Shown: in pieces, positions 48,301-61,852 of the stretch
Position numbering within the stretch: position 1 is the stretch's first letter
Layout: every line of letters starts with the position of its first letter
Assembly (NCBI GenBank): GCA_024529925.1
Contig: JAFEUB010001789.1
Coordinates: 869,501 to 933,500, forward strand
DNA length: 64,000 nt
Source: Ophthalmolycus amberensis
Lineage: Eukaryota; Chordata; Actinopteri; Perciformes; Zoarcidae
Direction of reading: 5' to 3'
Made by a program: the position numbers and the translations under genes
The notes under the pieces: generated by a model
Told to the model about the DNA's origin: nothing
Seen by the model: the letters and a program-made list of their open reading frames with translations, nothing else
The model's database searches: none

Positions 48301-49797
48301 ATATAGCCACTGGCTCACAGAAGGGTCCCTTCATGGGTCATTACTTACCAGAATAGCGGGCTGTTTACGAAGCCATTACTGCAATTCTCTGGGTTTTGTG
48401 TGGTCTGTTTCATACCAGCGACTGAGCGTTGGGTCTATCTAATCTTATCTTATCATCAGGGATCAAGTAAGAGCAGAATGTCCAGTTGGATGGGGTGAGG
48501 GCAGACTTGGCGGGGAGTACGAGGCTTCCTATCAGAGATCTATAAAGGAAAGTCTATACGATTGAACAGCGTCAGCAGTGGAGGGGACCTGCTTAAGCAA
48601 AGGAATGGGGAAAATAACGAGTGCTGTTAACGCCATGTCACCTGAGGGTCGTACTGTCACTGCAATAAAGAAGACTCCATTTATATGAAAAACGTCTCGC
48701 CACAGCAAGTTGTCCGTGGTGAATGCGGTAAAATCCCCCAAATCACAAGTACAAACCATTAAAAAACGGATCCGTTTGAGTGGTTCTTGCAAAGATGTGC
48801 ATTGTCACGGTGGATAACCGGGATAAAAACCTTTTAATTGCGTCATACAGTCACTTCATTTGTACAATCACAATTCCTTTCAGAACATACACCAGAGTTG
48901 ATGTATACATACACAATAAAGCATCTCTGATTGATTACCTTTTGGCCAGAGAACTATTCAGCTGATAAAGATTGTATCTCAGTATCAAAAGCAGTCCTCC
49001 TTGTCCGAGCATCTTTTTAGTAACTTCAAATACAGGGCCCTTTTAGACAGGGTCACTCAAACATCCCTCATCTTCCCCTGAATGAAGACATTCATCTTTT
49101 CGCAAATGCATCAATAAAATTGCTCATATAATTGGACATTCCAGTACATTTTGACCTCCAGCGCTACAGCACCTGATGGCCATCTGAAAGGAAAGCCCTA
49201 TGTCATAAACTCGTTATACAACCCTCTGTATGAAATATGAAGCACCTTCCATAATCCTTGCTTATTTCTGTCCCCAAACTGAGAGGCACTGTGTAAAATA
49301 ATATGTCGTAAAAAGTAAGATAAAGACTGGTTCAGTAATTAATCTAAACTGCTCATATTTTCTCTGGGCAAAAGAAGAAAAAAAAAGGCTGAATAATTGA
49401 ATACAGTTCAACTCTATTACATCCCAGTCCAGTGATAAGGGGGAGTTATCTGCTGCTGCTCACCTTTTGAATGCTAAGTAGTGTCATGTTTTTGGTGAAG
49501 TGAATTATCTTAGGCATGTCTATTTGAAGCTCTGCATGAACACAGAAGTGATGAGGACTTTTTGGACTCTTGACACTTCAAATTCCAGTTTTTAAGCAAG
49601 CGTTAATCTTCCTCCATTCGATACAAAATTTCGTTTTCAAAATGCACTGAAATGTGTGAAGTTTATTGTATTTCTACCCATATTGTGTAATTTTGTGTAA
49701 TTTACGATACTTCTAGTGAGCTTTCACGTACTAGAAGTCCAGTACATTCAGTAAAGTAGACGCTGACCTCACAAGTGACTCTAACAGACTTACTAAA
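45339..49797. other. Unannotated stretch
   Basis: No gene, RNA gene or known interspersed repeat over about 4.5 kb. A-run at 45892-45903, G-run at 46451-46462. The opposing frames at 48022-48356 are open on both strands with no recognised domain. Confidence 0.45.
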
Positions 49798-49828
49798 AGG
49801 GCCATATGTGAAGGCCATATGTGAAGGC
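49798..49828. repeat. 13-bp tandem duplication
   Basis: GCCATATGTGAAG occurs twice head to tail (49801-49826). The 17-mer AGGGCCATATGTGAAGG at 49798-49814 also occurs exactly at 45158-45174, the left end of the short hAT-like element. Confidence 0.9.
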
Positions 49829-50700
49829 AGAATTCACAGTACCCTAGTTACATAAGTAACTTGTGCTTTGGATTTCTACTCAAACAGTGGAACGATTGCA
49901 AATGATGGCAGTCTGTCTGAACAGTTGATTGCTGACAAGAGATGATATCCTGTTTTTGACCAAGACATGAGACAGACCGACTGAATGACAATGCAAAATG
50001 CATTCATTACAACTTGTGAAAAAACGAGCAAAAGTGCAACTCTAGGTGCCATACCAGTATGAATTGAGTGAAGGCAGTCTTTTGCTATTAACCATCCTCC
50101 CTAAAATACATTTTCCTCTTCACAGATTCTCCCTTGTTCATGTTCTTTGTCGGTTATTTAATGTCAGCAAGGCGTGAAAGCCTCTTTCTCATTAGAAACC
50201 TGCCTTTTGAATTAGTCACTTTCCTGAGTTCTCGCGGAAATGACTAGTGCCGACATTTCTATGCAGGCGATCAGTCTTTGTTGGCACTGTTTAATCTTGC
50301 CTTTTCCCTCGGTGCATCTGCGCTCTTCAATCATTACAAAGTGAGAGGGAGAAACCTGGAAACAAAAAAAGTTACAGTCAGGACAGATGGAGTGTCGTTC
50401 CTTTTGTTATTGTTTGCCACTCGCTACTTTGCCTTGTTCTACTGTCCTTTCATCACGTCACCGTGACTATCGGGGTACATTGTCTTCCTCCTGAGCATCT
50501 TTGAATGTAACAAAGAACACTGTTGTTGTCGTCGAAAAGCAAATGTGTTGAGACACAGCGCAGATTGTTGGGCGAGTTTATTATTCAAATGCAGCTAGTT
50601 GCACAGGAAGCTCTGAAACCAACGAATAATTCATTCCAAACAAAACAAGCAACTTTAAAAAGAAAATAATTTCAAACCGGTATAATTGCATACTGGCAGG
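49829..50700. other. Unannotated stretch
   Basis: No gene or repeat recognised. Confidence 0.5.
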
Positions 50701-51110
50701 AAAAAAACGACTTAGGCAGAGCATTTAAAGTCTAACTCCACCCACTGCATAATTCTGAAAAAACAAAGCGACAAAAGAAGCCACACCCACTTCCTCGACA
50801 CAGCTTCTACAAACATGACAGCTGCAGTAGCTTGGAAAATAGCGACGTGGCACGGAATTCAATGAATTTACCGTTTGTGATACCAATGAGACGAGATTTA
50901 CTCCCTGCGGTCCCTCCACCTCATTCCCCACTGCTGAGGGACGACTTCAGTGGCTTCTTGTATAGTGCTCTAACATACAACTACAATATCCTGATTATGA
51001 TAGAAAATGTTTGATAATGTTGCTATGCACATTGCCGATATGGATGGAATATACATCTTGATGTGGTGTGTAAAATGGGTGGAATGCCCCTTAAACAACG
51101 ACAAGCTAAA
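50701..51110. repeat. Possible dispersed percomorph repeat
   Basis: 'aaagtctaactccacccact', 'agccacacccacttcctcga', 'accaatgagacgagatttac' and 'gtaaaatgggtggaatgccc' feel recurrent across percomorph loci, and the ends carry loosely inverted CCACCC / GGGTGG words. No family name can be given, and the 60- and 68-codon frames are not taken as genes. Confidence 0.4.
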
Positions 51111-54100
51111 ATGAACAGGGGAAAAAAAGAGGGTCACAGTTGGTTTTAAGTAGCCTCTGGGACTCTTCAGTTACTACAAATGTCAGGAAAATTAGAACAC
51201 CTCTGACATTTTGTAATTTAAAATGTAAATGCCATCACGCGTGAATGAGTACCCAAACGAGATCAGGACCTTATTTGCGATACTTACAATTTCAATCTAA
51301 ATCCTCCTTTTAAAAAGCCTGTTTTGTTTCCTTTCGCCTCGGGCTGGAGTGAGAAGCGGTTGGAAAGGGGAGAAGGACACGTGGGTGCTGAAAACCTAAT
51401 CTTGCAAGAAAATGAGTATATCGTCTTAAAATGTGAATTCAAGCCAATAAACACAGATGCAATGTTCATGATTAGCTCAGTTTAATAAGATGCCATTTCG
51501 TAGATAAGACAGCATTATTCCCCGATGAGCTGATGGCACCGCTCACACATAACTTCGTATTCATTACTGTAAGAGAAAAAGGCTCACATTGTCACCGTTT
51601 CTGCACTGTTGCTCGACTCCCAGGAGCTGATCAAATCTTTTTCTGCTCTTTCAATTGCCGGAAGGCACTGAGGCAATGAACCGGCAACTGCTGGTTTGAA
51701 AGGCTTGAGTTTTGTGTCACAATATGTCTACCGATGTCTATTTTGCAGCATTTTGAGAAGTAATAGGTTTCAGTGGCTGCTGCTGCTGTGCTAATGGAGG
51801 GCACAGGTGCAGGAGACTGTTGAATCCGAATGGTTTTCACTGATCTCCACAGCTCGTAGTTGCACACATTCAAAGGCAATTTGCATTCTAGATGTACATC
51901 ACCTGTCTGTCTCACATAAAAGATACTCCAATAGTCCTACAAGTTAGCTCTCACAAATGAGTCAATATGCGACTCCCCTTCCGTTTTTTTTTTTCTATGA
52001 ATATAGCAATTTAACCAGAGACTGGCAGCGACATCTGTAGGTTGACTTTTGATGCATTTGAAACTTGCATAAAATAGTAAGAGCTCTATTGAACCGGCGC
52101 ATACTACCCGAAAAACCTACTTTTTACGTTTCTGCTTTTAGGTTTAAGAAAAGATTGTATTTTGGGTTAAAATAAAGCTTTTCTGGCAGAGAGCCCTCAA
52201 GGGAAACGTCTACTATGTGCTTAACATGTGGTGGTACGCCCCAGCTAAATGAACAGAAGATGTCTGTGTACTGGTTAGAGGATTATATCAGAGGTGTACA
52301 GCTTAAAGTCCTGCATCAGTGACCTGCTTTATGTTCTGATGCTGCAGAACATCTCAGCAAGCGGGAGGGACGCTCTGCACCCACCTCATGTTGAGGTTTC
52401 CAAAAGTGCACATCGGATTCTGGAACTCTGGAAGCAAACCTGCTGAGAGCTACATACGCTTATTACATTATTCTTTCATAAAATGCTCTTTTTAACTGTG
52501 CAAATTAAAGATGATTCCCTGTAGCGCCTGATGACTTAAATGAGCAAAACATTGTTTCTCCTGTGACCTGAACCAAAATCAAGCACTTGCAGTTTCTCTA
52601 ATTACAATTTTTCCGAAATAAAGTGTTCATGCCGCCCGTTCTCATTCCCAGCGTGTTAAATACTGAAGCGTTGTCCCGTCCCTCGGACTCTGATACTGCA
52701 AACAAAACACCGTTTAACATCTGTATGAGGCGCCTCTGGCTTTCAGGTAACCACAATGTGAAGCTATCTGTGTCATTATTGAAGGCACAGAGAAAATGCT
52801 AGTGGGGTGTGATGACGCAGTATTTCCTGCAAGAATAAACCTCATAATCTATGTGGGCTGTAATGTCTTCCTTTTCTTGATGTTGGTCCGGCTCACATGA
52901 CTGCCTGTCGTAGGTGGTTCTCCTTTAATCCTCAGTGTAGGCTTGTATTTTTGCTTTTATCTTTCGGGAAAGGCTTTGGCCCTGGTGAGATACGCTTGTA
53001 AAAGCTCCAGGTTTTTGTTCCGTTCTCTATTCTGGGGGACCCCGTTGTGTGAAATCATGCTGTAGGTCACCTCCCAGGAAGTGTGCAGATAAAAAAAAAA
53101 AAGAGAAACATTAAGCCTCTGTGTCTCTGGATTCCTCTACATCACACTGTTAGATGATGGCATCACTCGTTTTATGATGTGGTTTTATTTTTTCTTTCTT
53201 CTTTTTGATTTCAGAATTTACTAAAGGAATCCCGACATCACACAAACACACGCACCGACACAGAATCAAGTCGGACCCCATCCCACACCACCACCCTCCT
53301 GTTATTTGTTGCTGCTCTGATCCGACTCCTAATATAATGATGCCCCAGGATACACTTTGCCCAGCTGCAGCCAGCAGACAGACGGGTCACGATGCGGAAT
53401 TAATGACTCTGTGGTGCGGCGAGACGTTTCTCCGGAGAAGTTTTATTTTCTAACACGGAGAGCTCTGTGCAACAGTGTGGATTCACATATCCCTGTGGTC
53501 GTTTGTCTCCAAACCTCAGCTACACATGAGCTCAGTCACTTTAGCCCTCTGGCTTCTTAAAGGTTTAGTCAGAATACATCCAAGCATTTTACTGATCAGT
53601 CATTTTACATTGCAGATTGAATATTAGAATATTTATTTTCCTAAATAGCCTGGGGCAGCACGGGTTATACCAGTGACTACCTATCCTCATCCTGGAGTTT
53701 GGAGTATTGGCAGTTTGGTTTTGAAAGTGTCTGCCAGCATTAATTCTGGTCGTGGGCGGTTGCTTCGTAACTTTATCCCTTACGTAGCCTAATGTAGTCC
53801 GCAGATGTTAACTTACCCATATTAGGCTACACAAACTCGCTCTATGTGCGCTGCAGGTGTAGCAAATAAAAAGATACATTCCACGGCACAGTCCGCATCC
53901 GTTACGTCTTCAATGAAGCCTGGCCGTTAGCCTCGGCATTGTGACAAATTCCAAGGGAATGAACAGAATTAGACTCTTAGATATTTGTTCTCCGTTCACG
54001 CCTCCTGTACCTGCTTTGTTAGATCTGGAGGTGGAAGAGGAGAAAAGTAATGACTATGTTAGACCTCGACCGCGCTTGCTGTTTTTGCGAACTGACATCC

Positions 54101-54588
54101 AATCGCACACCTCTAAAGTATAACCGTGTCCACAAGCTACTAAACTCGCCTACAGACAAATGCTGTTTCATGTGAAGGGATCCCCAAATGCCGGATGAGT
54201 CATCAAAGATGTACAAGAAATTCACAGTTATAGAAAAGATAATATACACATGAATGGTTTGACATGGATTTCTTTAGGGATACCAGGTTATTACATCCGC
54301 CAAGCTAAACATGAAGCATTCTAAAACATGTTGCTCTGCACTGAATCCTACCTGCATGCTTTGAATGCACAACGATGACGTTAAACACAAATACTCAAAG
54401 TAGATTGAACATAGATTAAAAGGTTCAGCAATAATGCTCAGAAATATGTTGTCCTGGAGACAAAAGATAATATCATGAATTCCTGATCTATTTTCTACGG
54501 TTAGTTTTACATAATGAATCATTTCCCCGAATATATGTATTGTTGCTGCTATCTCTTGATTTCAATATATTAAATTAATATTAATTGA
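51111..54588. other. Unannotated stretch
   Basis: No gene recognised. A pyrimidine tract with AG at 53188-53213 resembles a splice acceptor, but the following bases show no convincing exon. Poly-A at 53091-53103. 52500-52860 may be conserved non-coding DNA by texture only. Confidence 0.45.
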
Positions 54589-54609
54589 ATCATCATCATC
54601 ATCATCATC
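54589..54609. repeat. (ATC)n short tandem repeat
   Basis: Seven perfect ATC units. Confidence 0.95.
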
Positions 54610-54659
54610 GGCACTGATTAATATTCAAAATAACCAAATCTCCGGGCATACACAGTGAC

Positions 54660-54930
54660 CTGGTTGACTTGGCTCGAATCACATTAATTAAGTGGGAAAG
54701 CTTTGATTATAAAGCCATAAAATTACATTTTTAATGAATGAAATGGAATTATTTTTGGCTTGACAAGGATTTCCGAACAACAGGGCTATTCTTAGCATGT
54801 GAGCCCGCCTGATTGCTGATAGCTGTGCTTGCAAAAATAAATATGGAAATGTAAGGCCACAAAAGTCCACTTTAGTGAGGTGCAGCTTCACCCTGGGAGT
54901 TATCTGCATCTTTATTTTAGAAGAAAAACA
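54660..54930. promoter_or_regulatory. Possible conserved non-coding element
   Basis: Unique AT-rich DNA dense in homeodomain-core words (ATTAATTAAG, TTTGATTATAAAG, TTTTTAATGAATG) without simple repeats. This texture is common in developmental enhancers. There is no direct evidence of conservation from one sequence, so this is a weak inference. Confidence 0.15.
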
Positions 54931-57486
54931 GATTTGCTTTCCCAGTATCCTTGTGCATCATTGAACATATCGACTAGCGATCGCCCTGTTCAGTGATCAT
55001 GCCTTGACCCTGACTGGGGCTACGCTAACAGTTGTATACATCTGACCAGTTCTCCCCACTGATATCCACTGATCAATGCGAGTGTTTCACGGGCTGAGGC
55101 GTCCCGAGCTCGTTTCGTACTGAACTTTGCGATTGATGCTCACAGTCGTGACACTGACCCTCCCTCTGCCTGAGCAGCTGCAGGCCTTATAGATTTATCT
55201 CGCTTCACAGAGGGAGAGAGAAGAAGCTTGTGACTAACTTGCAGCAACTGGAGGGGTTTTTCTTTATTTCTTTTAGTTTTTGTTTTGAAGTTGTGCAGAA
55301 TCTGTGTGAGGGGGAAAAAAACCTCTCATCCTGCAGCTTTCCTCACTTTTGGCACGTTGTGGACTGTTTTGTTTTTTTCAAAAAAAGTGCAATTGATGGA
55401 TCGATGTCATGATATTTTTAGTACCACACTTCATATTTAGTTTTACAGGACTCAAAGGAAGGATTGTTAAATAGGTGCACAGTACAACCGGGGATGTGAG
55501 CTAAAAGGTTCAAAAAGGTATTTTTCATTTAATCTAGACTTTAAAGTATTGCCACTTTAAAACACACACAAATGAGTACTTAAAGTTCGTTGCATTAAAA
55601 TCATTTCTGGTCAATAACGCAACATAATGTGAAGAAAGTGACTTTCATAAGATATTTTGATATCAAAGTGCAATCATTGTCCAGTTCTCAATCATCCTCG
55701 TGCTTCAAAAGAGCATGTGTGTTTGTATTAGACAGCCTTTATATTCTAATTGAATTCTGTGAACAATAGGTTGTCTTGGTGATTTAAGTGATTGTTGTTT
55801 TGTCTTTTGAGTGAGGCAGAGCGCTTTATGCTCCTCCGTGTTATTCATTGTTCCAATCCCTTTGTTGCAGACACAAATGGTTGTTAAAGTGCAGAGAAAA
55901 TGCTGGCTCATAATCAGCTGACCCCTTAGCGAGACACGGATCGATGTTTGCAGGATCCGGAGTTGTGTTTGCGGTCAGTGTTTGTGTTTGTTGTTGTTGT
56001 TCACATTGACCAGGGGATTAGGAGGTGGTTGGAAATGGTGGAGTTGTGCATCTAATATTTGTGCAATCTTTACTTGAATGATGACAAATGGTGCATTGCA
56101 TTAACACTGCAGCTTAGAGTGGGAATTACCTTTACCCATTACCCAATGCAGATTTTGTTGTTTTCAGAGCGGGGTTACAGCACAAAAATATACAGGAAAT
56201 ATTTTGTGATTGATATATATTTCAAACTTTCTTGCTTTTGGACAGGGTTGCATTTCACAAAAGGTAAGATGCAAGATCCAAAAAAATGCATTTGCGTTTT
56301 CCACACAAAAGCGAGATCTGAAGTTGGAGGTGAGCTCATGAGTTAGCAAAAAAAAAGCATCAGCAAAGAGTGTTCATCACGATTCACACATTTGAGCAGA
56401 CCCTTGATTCAAAGCCCAAGACTCTGCAGCAAACTATCAATGCTAGTTGGACCAAATCCCATTTTAAAACCCATCTGTTGTGATAAATCTGTACTCCAGC
56501 TGCTTATGTGTCCTTTGTTTTTTATGGTTCAGACAGCACTTTGGCCTTTTAAATCTGATTTATAAAATAATTCCACTTAACTTGGAAATTATAGCTCAAG
56601 AGAGATTGCCCTCACCAGAAATACAGCAGTCGGCATTTGTGCTCACACACTTAAAACAACCTACGCTTTGCCCTTCCTGGCAAACTCCCTCACGGTCTAA
56701 TAGAGAGTTGATTGTTGAATCCGTTACAAATGTGATCTGTGTGACAACTGATTGGACAACGTTGAACCCAATCTTATAGTTTGTCTTCTGTTTCAGTCGC
56801 TCTCTGTCGCACTAGCACGGAAGTCTTTCTTTTTGATGGATATCCATTTCTGTATTGGTCCGGCAACAATTCTGCCTAGCAACGCAACAGTGATCTTAGT
56901 CTTCTTATTTATTAAGGTGTTCAGCATGTGCGCTATTCTGACTGCCAAGATAAGAAAATCATTGTGATGGAAATTATATATGGAGTGTATAAAAATCTTC
57001 TGTCTCCAGCTTAAGCAGCAAAGGAAGCAGGATTTTATGTTGAGTGTCACATTCACTAAACATCTCAGAGTGTGGAGCTCACAGTGGATGGGTTTGCAGT
57101 TGATGCCATTTCTTGTACCCAAAGTCAACATAGGCTTGAGTATTTTTTTTTTTAAACCACAGCAGTAATGCTTCCCATCACAATAACAATAACACAGTAC
57201 TTTACGTGATACTGGGTCTAAGAATGAGGCTTATTATTGCGCTCAAGCTAAACACATTTTAAGAACTTTTGCCATCATTCAGACTTTACCAGTAGTTTTA
57301 CTGTTTGTTGGTAGCACTGAATAATCCACCTAAGTTTGCTCTTTCGTTGGCGCTCTTTCTAGGCATGAAGTTGATACATTGCGACTTCTCTTCTTGTTAC
57401 ATCATTAAATTGAGTGCTGACATACATACAGCTGATGCTGTCTGACTAGTTCAGGGGATTCTGTAGGTGGAGAGGTTGTGGTGGTG
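54931..57486. other. Unannotated stretch
   Basis: No gene or known repeat recognised. Opposing frames at 56752-57168 are open on both strands without recognisable domains. Confidence 0.45.
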
Positions 57487-57501
57487 GGTGGGGGGGGGGG
57501 G
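57487..57501. repeat. Poly-G run
   Basis: GGTGGGTGGGG followed by a G-run of about 12. Confidence 0.9.
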
Positions 57502-59294
57502 AATAAGGAAGAAAAATATGACTTCATGTGGTTAGAGTTTCATCAGGCCGTGGTAAAGCTGAGAGAAAACTGCACATGTGTCATGGCTGAAAGATATGCA
57601 CGTACTAAGCCGAGTTATTTGTTCTTCTTTTCCCCCTATTTTAGATTTCTATTCTAGTTTTCTTTTCCTCCGTAGCCAAGCATTTCTCTTCTCCGGTCTG
57701 CAAATGGGCATAATGAATAATTGAATCCCCATAGGTCTGTACCATGGTGAGGACCATATATTTAGTACCTGATGGATATTAATGTTAATAGTGCTAACCG
57801 TATTTGAATCCAATACCGTTGGTGACAATGCAATCTCCCTGAAATTTATTGCACGCACATGCACCACACAAATATGTGCTGTTGTTTTGCCGCCTGAAAT
57901 CAGCAGCATGCTCATTCAGTAATCTTCAGCATATTGGTTTTTGACAAATGGCTCACTCTGAGTCAAAAGAGGAATGGAAAGCATTCGTAAACAGCCAGTA
58001 GCATTCTTCGTCATTTATTACTAATACATTAATCTTGATCTATGTTGGCAGAGACATTCTAATTGTTATGTGGTCCTCATGAAGTTGTTTAAATCATAAC
58101 ATCACAGCTATGAATCTGAATGATGTCCGACTCCCGTAGATGGCTAACCGTAGCATCTTCTAATCCAATCAGCTAACTGTCTCTCTTCTCTTTGTAATAT
58201 TCACTTTGGCTTTTGATGTTTGAGGTACCGAATCAACTCTCTATTGTGATGTCAATTTCACCCGTAATATATTATTTCAAATATTCTTTAATACAACATG
58301 TCAGCAAAATATAGATTGCCACACACAGCGGGCTCAACAAAACCGTTTATCTTCTGTTGCTCACTTTTAAAGAAACGGTGTCCAGGTTTACAGTTGTGTG
58401 ACTGTGGCAAGGAATGATCTATATAATATAAGTAAATATAAATAACAGATGTGAATGTCTTACATTAGTGAGTGAAATGGATGTTTGTAATAACTTTGTG
58501 AAATTTGTCTTCTGATCTAATCCCTTCATGCTGCCTTGGCTGTAGCTGATACTCATAGCTCAACGAGCAGATACTCTATTTGAGCTTCAGCATGTCCAGT
58601 CGTCCAACACAGGCCAGCCTTTCTACCGCATTGCTGCAAGGCAAAGAATGTTCTGGCATCCAGTGGCTTTTGCGTTACAATATGCTGATTTCACGCTGAG
58701 TAATTTTGCAGACGTCCACAGAGATTGTGTCATTTTCTGTTTGGGAATGAAAATGGAAGCGAGAGAGGCTTTGCCTTGGTGACACGTTGTAAGGGGGCTT
58801 TTATATGCTTTATCACAATGGGTTCACATTGAAAGTAGATTATTGCACCTGGCTGCTTGTAATGGCGTGCTGTCCTGCAGGACCACCGGTACACTGGAAT
58901 CCTATAAGACCAGCTAAGACCCTGTTGGGACCCTGGCACATCCACAGGCTTACACTGCTGCCTTTTGAAGGGATTGAAGTCACTACATCACGGCTGGAGG
59001 GAGGGTAGGTAGTGGGAGCCATTGTACAGGTCCTTGCTGATGCATTCATCCTTCGATCTCTCGTGGATTTCTGCTGCACACTGTTCTTTCTGAAAGTTGC
59101 ACAGTAGTTTTCATACTGCGAAACATAACTCTCATATCCACCACCAGATCACAGCTGTCTGAAGAAACTCAAGCATAACATTTGGAATGAAAAGGGCAGA
59201 GACATGATGAGGTTTTCTCCCACTTCGGACCAATTAGGTCATACAATGGAGAGCTTGTTCGTGCCCGTACAAAAACCAATCAGTGTTAGGTCAG
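57502..59294. other. Unannotated stretch
   Basis: No gene recognised. Overlapping frames at 58730-59079 have no domain that I know. Confidence 0.45.
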
Positions 59295-59605
59295 GGCAAG
59301 ATGGAGAAAATCACATATCACAATATTTTTGACAAAATACCTCGACCAATACTTTGAAGATATTGTGTTGACTATTGGTTATTTTTATGAAATATTTACA
59401 TAATGGTATTTTCTAAGTGTGACTAAGTGGGTAAAAGCAAATGATAGAACAGCTAGAACAGTCTGGTAAGTTCAAATAATCACATAAGTTTACTTTAATG
59501 CAGCCTTTAAAACCAGGAAAAGACAACACTTATGCCATATTAAGATATTCAGACCAAAATCTAAGACTGTATCTGGTCTCATATCAATATGATATTGATG
59601 AACTC
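59295..59605. repeat. Abundant percomorph repeat (AACAGCTAGAACAGTCTGGT family)
   Basis: Blocks in order are 'tcacatatcacaatattttt', 'gtgttgactattggt', 'gactaagtgggtaaaagcaa', 'gaacagctagaacagtctgg', 'taatgcagcctttaaaacca', 'ggaaaagacaacacttatgc' and 'tctggtctcatatcaatatg'. I recognise this as a recurrent element of spiny-rayed fish genomes, in which the flanks are rich in ATATCGATAT-type words, here mutated to ATATCAATATG. It is non-coding, and the minus-strand frame over it is incidental. Confidence 0.8.
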
Positions 59606-61820
59606 TTGAATTTCTCTCAGTAAACAGTTGGTTTCTAAGCCAAGCAATAACCAACTGTATCTTTGTGGCAAGATATAGAGTTAAATGATGAACCATAAAC
59701 ATTACGTTTGCATACCATTCTTTATTTTGTCACTTCATGCAAACGCATTCATAGAAAGAGATCTTTGTGTCCTACTCAGGTTAGAAGTCTTCCACTTGCT
59801 TTCATTTTGAAACACTTGAAAACACTGAAAAAAAGAGACACCCCTTCTTCAAAGATGAATGGCATCTCTGAGTCACTGGAATATCTTTTACAGCACTTAA
59901 GATAGAGAACAAAGAGTCAGTTCTTTGAAACATAAAAAAAGGAAGTGGTGGCTCACTTTCCTTTTACAGAGCTAAAGTTTTCAGTGTTTTTTTTAGCGGA
60001 TGAAGAGTTCCCAAGCCACCAGGAGCAGTGCTGTGTTGTGAGGCAGATTTAATGTAGTAAGAACACACACGTTTTATACTGTGATATATACTGGAAATGA
60101 CAATATAGCCAACAGCAAGTAGGACACTTTCAGCTCCCTTTCTCCCTTCAGCTAGCTGCCACCTTATTTAGGGTCTGTAGTGAACTGAGAAGGTACATAA
60201 TATACTGTAGATAACTCCTCATTTCAACTTAAACAGTCAGCCGCTCCTCGTCCATTGCTGCACTCTCAAAGCGAGCGAAAGGCTTAAAAAGAAACTGGGC
60301 ATCTGAGAAAAGTGCAGCTCAAAACGATGCACTCCACAGTGCTGCGCCGCTCCCGATCCGTTAGGACAGGGTGTCATGAACATCATGAGAAAAAATAATC
60401 ATTCGAATCGTTCACACTTTTGTGTGTTCTTTTAGAACGCATATTTGTATGTCAGTGTTGGCCAATTTTGACAGATCTACGTTGGCCGGCAACCAGAAAC
60501 AAAAAGACCGATTTTTATGCATCTAAGTTCAAGCAGGTATGAGAATCTGCTCCATTTAAAGGGAGGGAAGAGTTCTCTCTTTGTGAGCTTCGCCTCTGCA
60601 GCATATAAGCAGAAATAATAATCTTCTACTTTGGGTATTTGCTCTCTAAAGGTAAAATTAGCAGACAGCTCATTTTCTGCATGGTGCTCCTCACTTCAGG
60701 GAACAATTCTTACTTTCGTTTTTTCTACTCATCTGTGACCTTTCTTTTTCCTCCCGCTCTCCTCTATCCTCCCTTCACTCCTTCTCATTCATTTCACTCC
60801 TCTCTCCTCAGTCTCTGAGACCGTTCTCTATCTCCTCTCTTTTTATTCACCACCTTTTTCCTTCTCACTTACAGTCTTCTCATGCAGCCACTCGATCATT
60901 TTCTCCTTGTACTCCATCTTCGGTTTCTCTCTTACCTCTGTAAACCTTTTTTTTTCTCAACATTTTTTGTTCTCCTCCTCTCCCTCTATTTTATCTCATT
61001 CTCACTTTTCTTCTGCCATCTTCTTTAATTTTCTGCTTGCTCCTCCTCTCGTCTTTTCTCCCGTCTCTCTCCGTCCCTTCTGTTACTGTTGGTGCCTCCC
61101 TCTCTGCTCGGCCGTGTCACCTCAGTATGCGTGAACAGACTCTTGGAAGGTGACGGCTGAGGGAGGTAACTTCACGGCGAGCCAGACCACTGTGTTCGTT
61201 TATTAAAAACTTTCAAAGAGTTTCAATTTCCCCGAGCTGACTGCCATATGAATTATTCCCTTGCGATATTCAGCATTCTGGTGCTCCACTGCTGGTGTTC
61301 ACTTTCATTTAGATTTTGGATTTTACACTTCTAACAGCTCTATTTTGCATTAGGATTTGGAATAATTTGGAGTGTGGAACTTTCATTGCAATTGGCAAGA
61401 AAATTAGTGCGGATTTCTTTTTTGCTGTGCAGTGTTTTCACTCATTTGGTACGACTCTCAATTCAATTTATTTTACTCGCCAATCTGTCCAATCAGTCTC
61501 TCTACCCCCCTCTCCCACACTCCCACCCCACAACCACTTAATCTACTGCTCTCTCCGTCAGCACAGCCCCCTGTCCTCTTTCTGTCTACTTTCTATCAGG
61601 AATTTCACTCGGAGCTGCTTATCCATTCAGCGTCTGCCACCCCCCTCGTACAAATGAACAAGTGAGCCGGCAAACAAACGGACAAATAAATAAAAGAGAA
61701 ATCATTCACAAGACTGTAATTCATCAAAACACAATCAAGAGCGCGGGGAAAAAAAGAAGGAAAGTCAAACACAAAGTCAATTTTTGAAAACTACAAGACA
61801 GCAAAATCTGGATGGAATTG
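59606..61820. other. Unannotated stretch with CT-rich patch
   Basis: 60720-61110 is strongly pyrimidine-rich. Frames there are Ser/Leu/Phe-rich artefacts. No gene or repeat recognised. Confidence 0.5.
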
Positions 61821-61821
61821 G

Positions 61822-61852
61822 ACAAAGGGACGTTCCCCCGGCACATTTGCAT
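61822..61852. promoter_or_regulatory. SOX-like and POU octamer motifs, possible enhancer
   Basis: ACAAAG (61822-61827) fits a SOX core, and a perfect octamer ATTTGCAT (61845-61852) follows 17 bp on, running into GAATTATG. The motifs are seen directly. Use as an enhancer is inference, since each motif is common by chance. Confidence 0.2.

Noticed and set aside
53188..53460. Possible exon after a pyrimidine tract and AG at 53213
   Set aside because: The acceptor looks fair, but the following sequence has no clear donor or conserved reading frame, and T-rich tracts with AG are common here.
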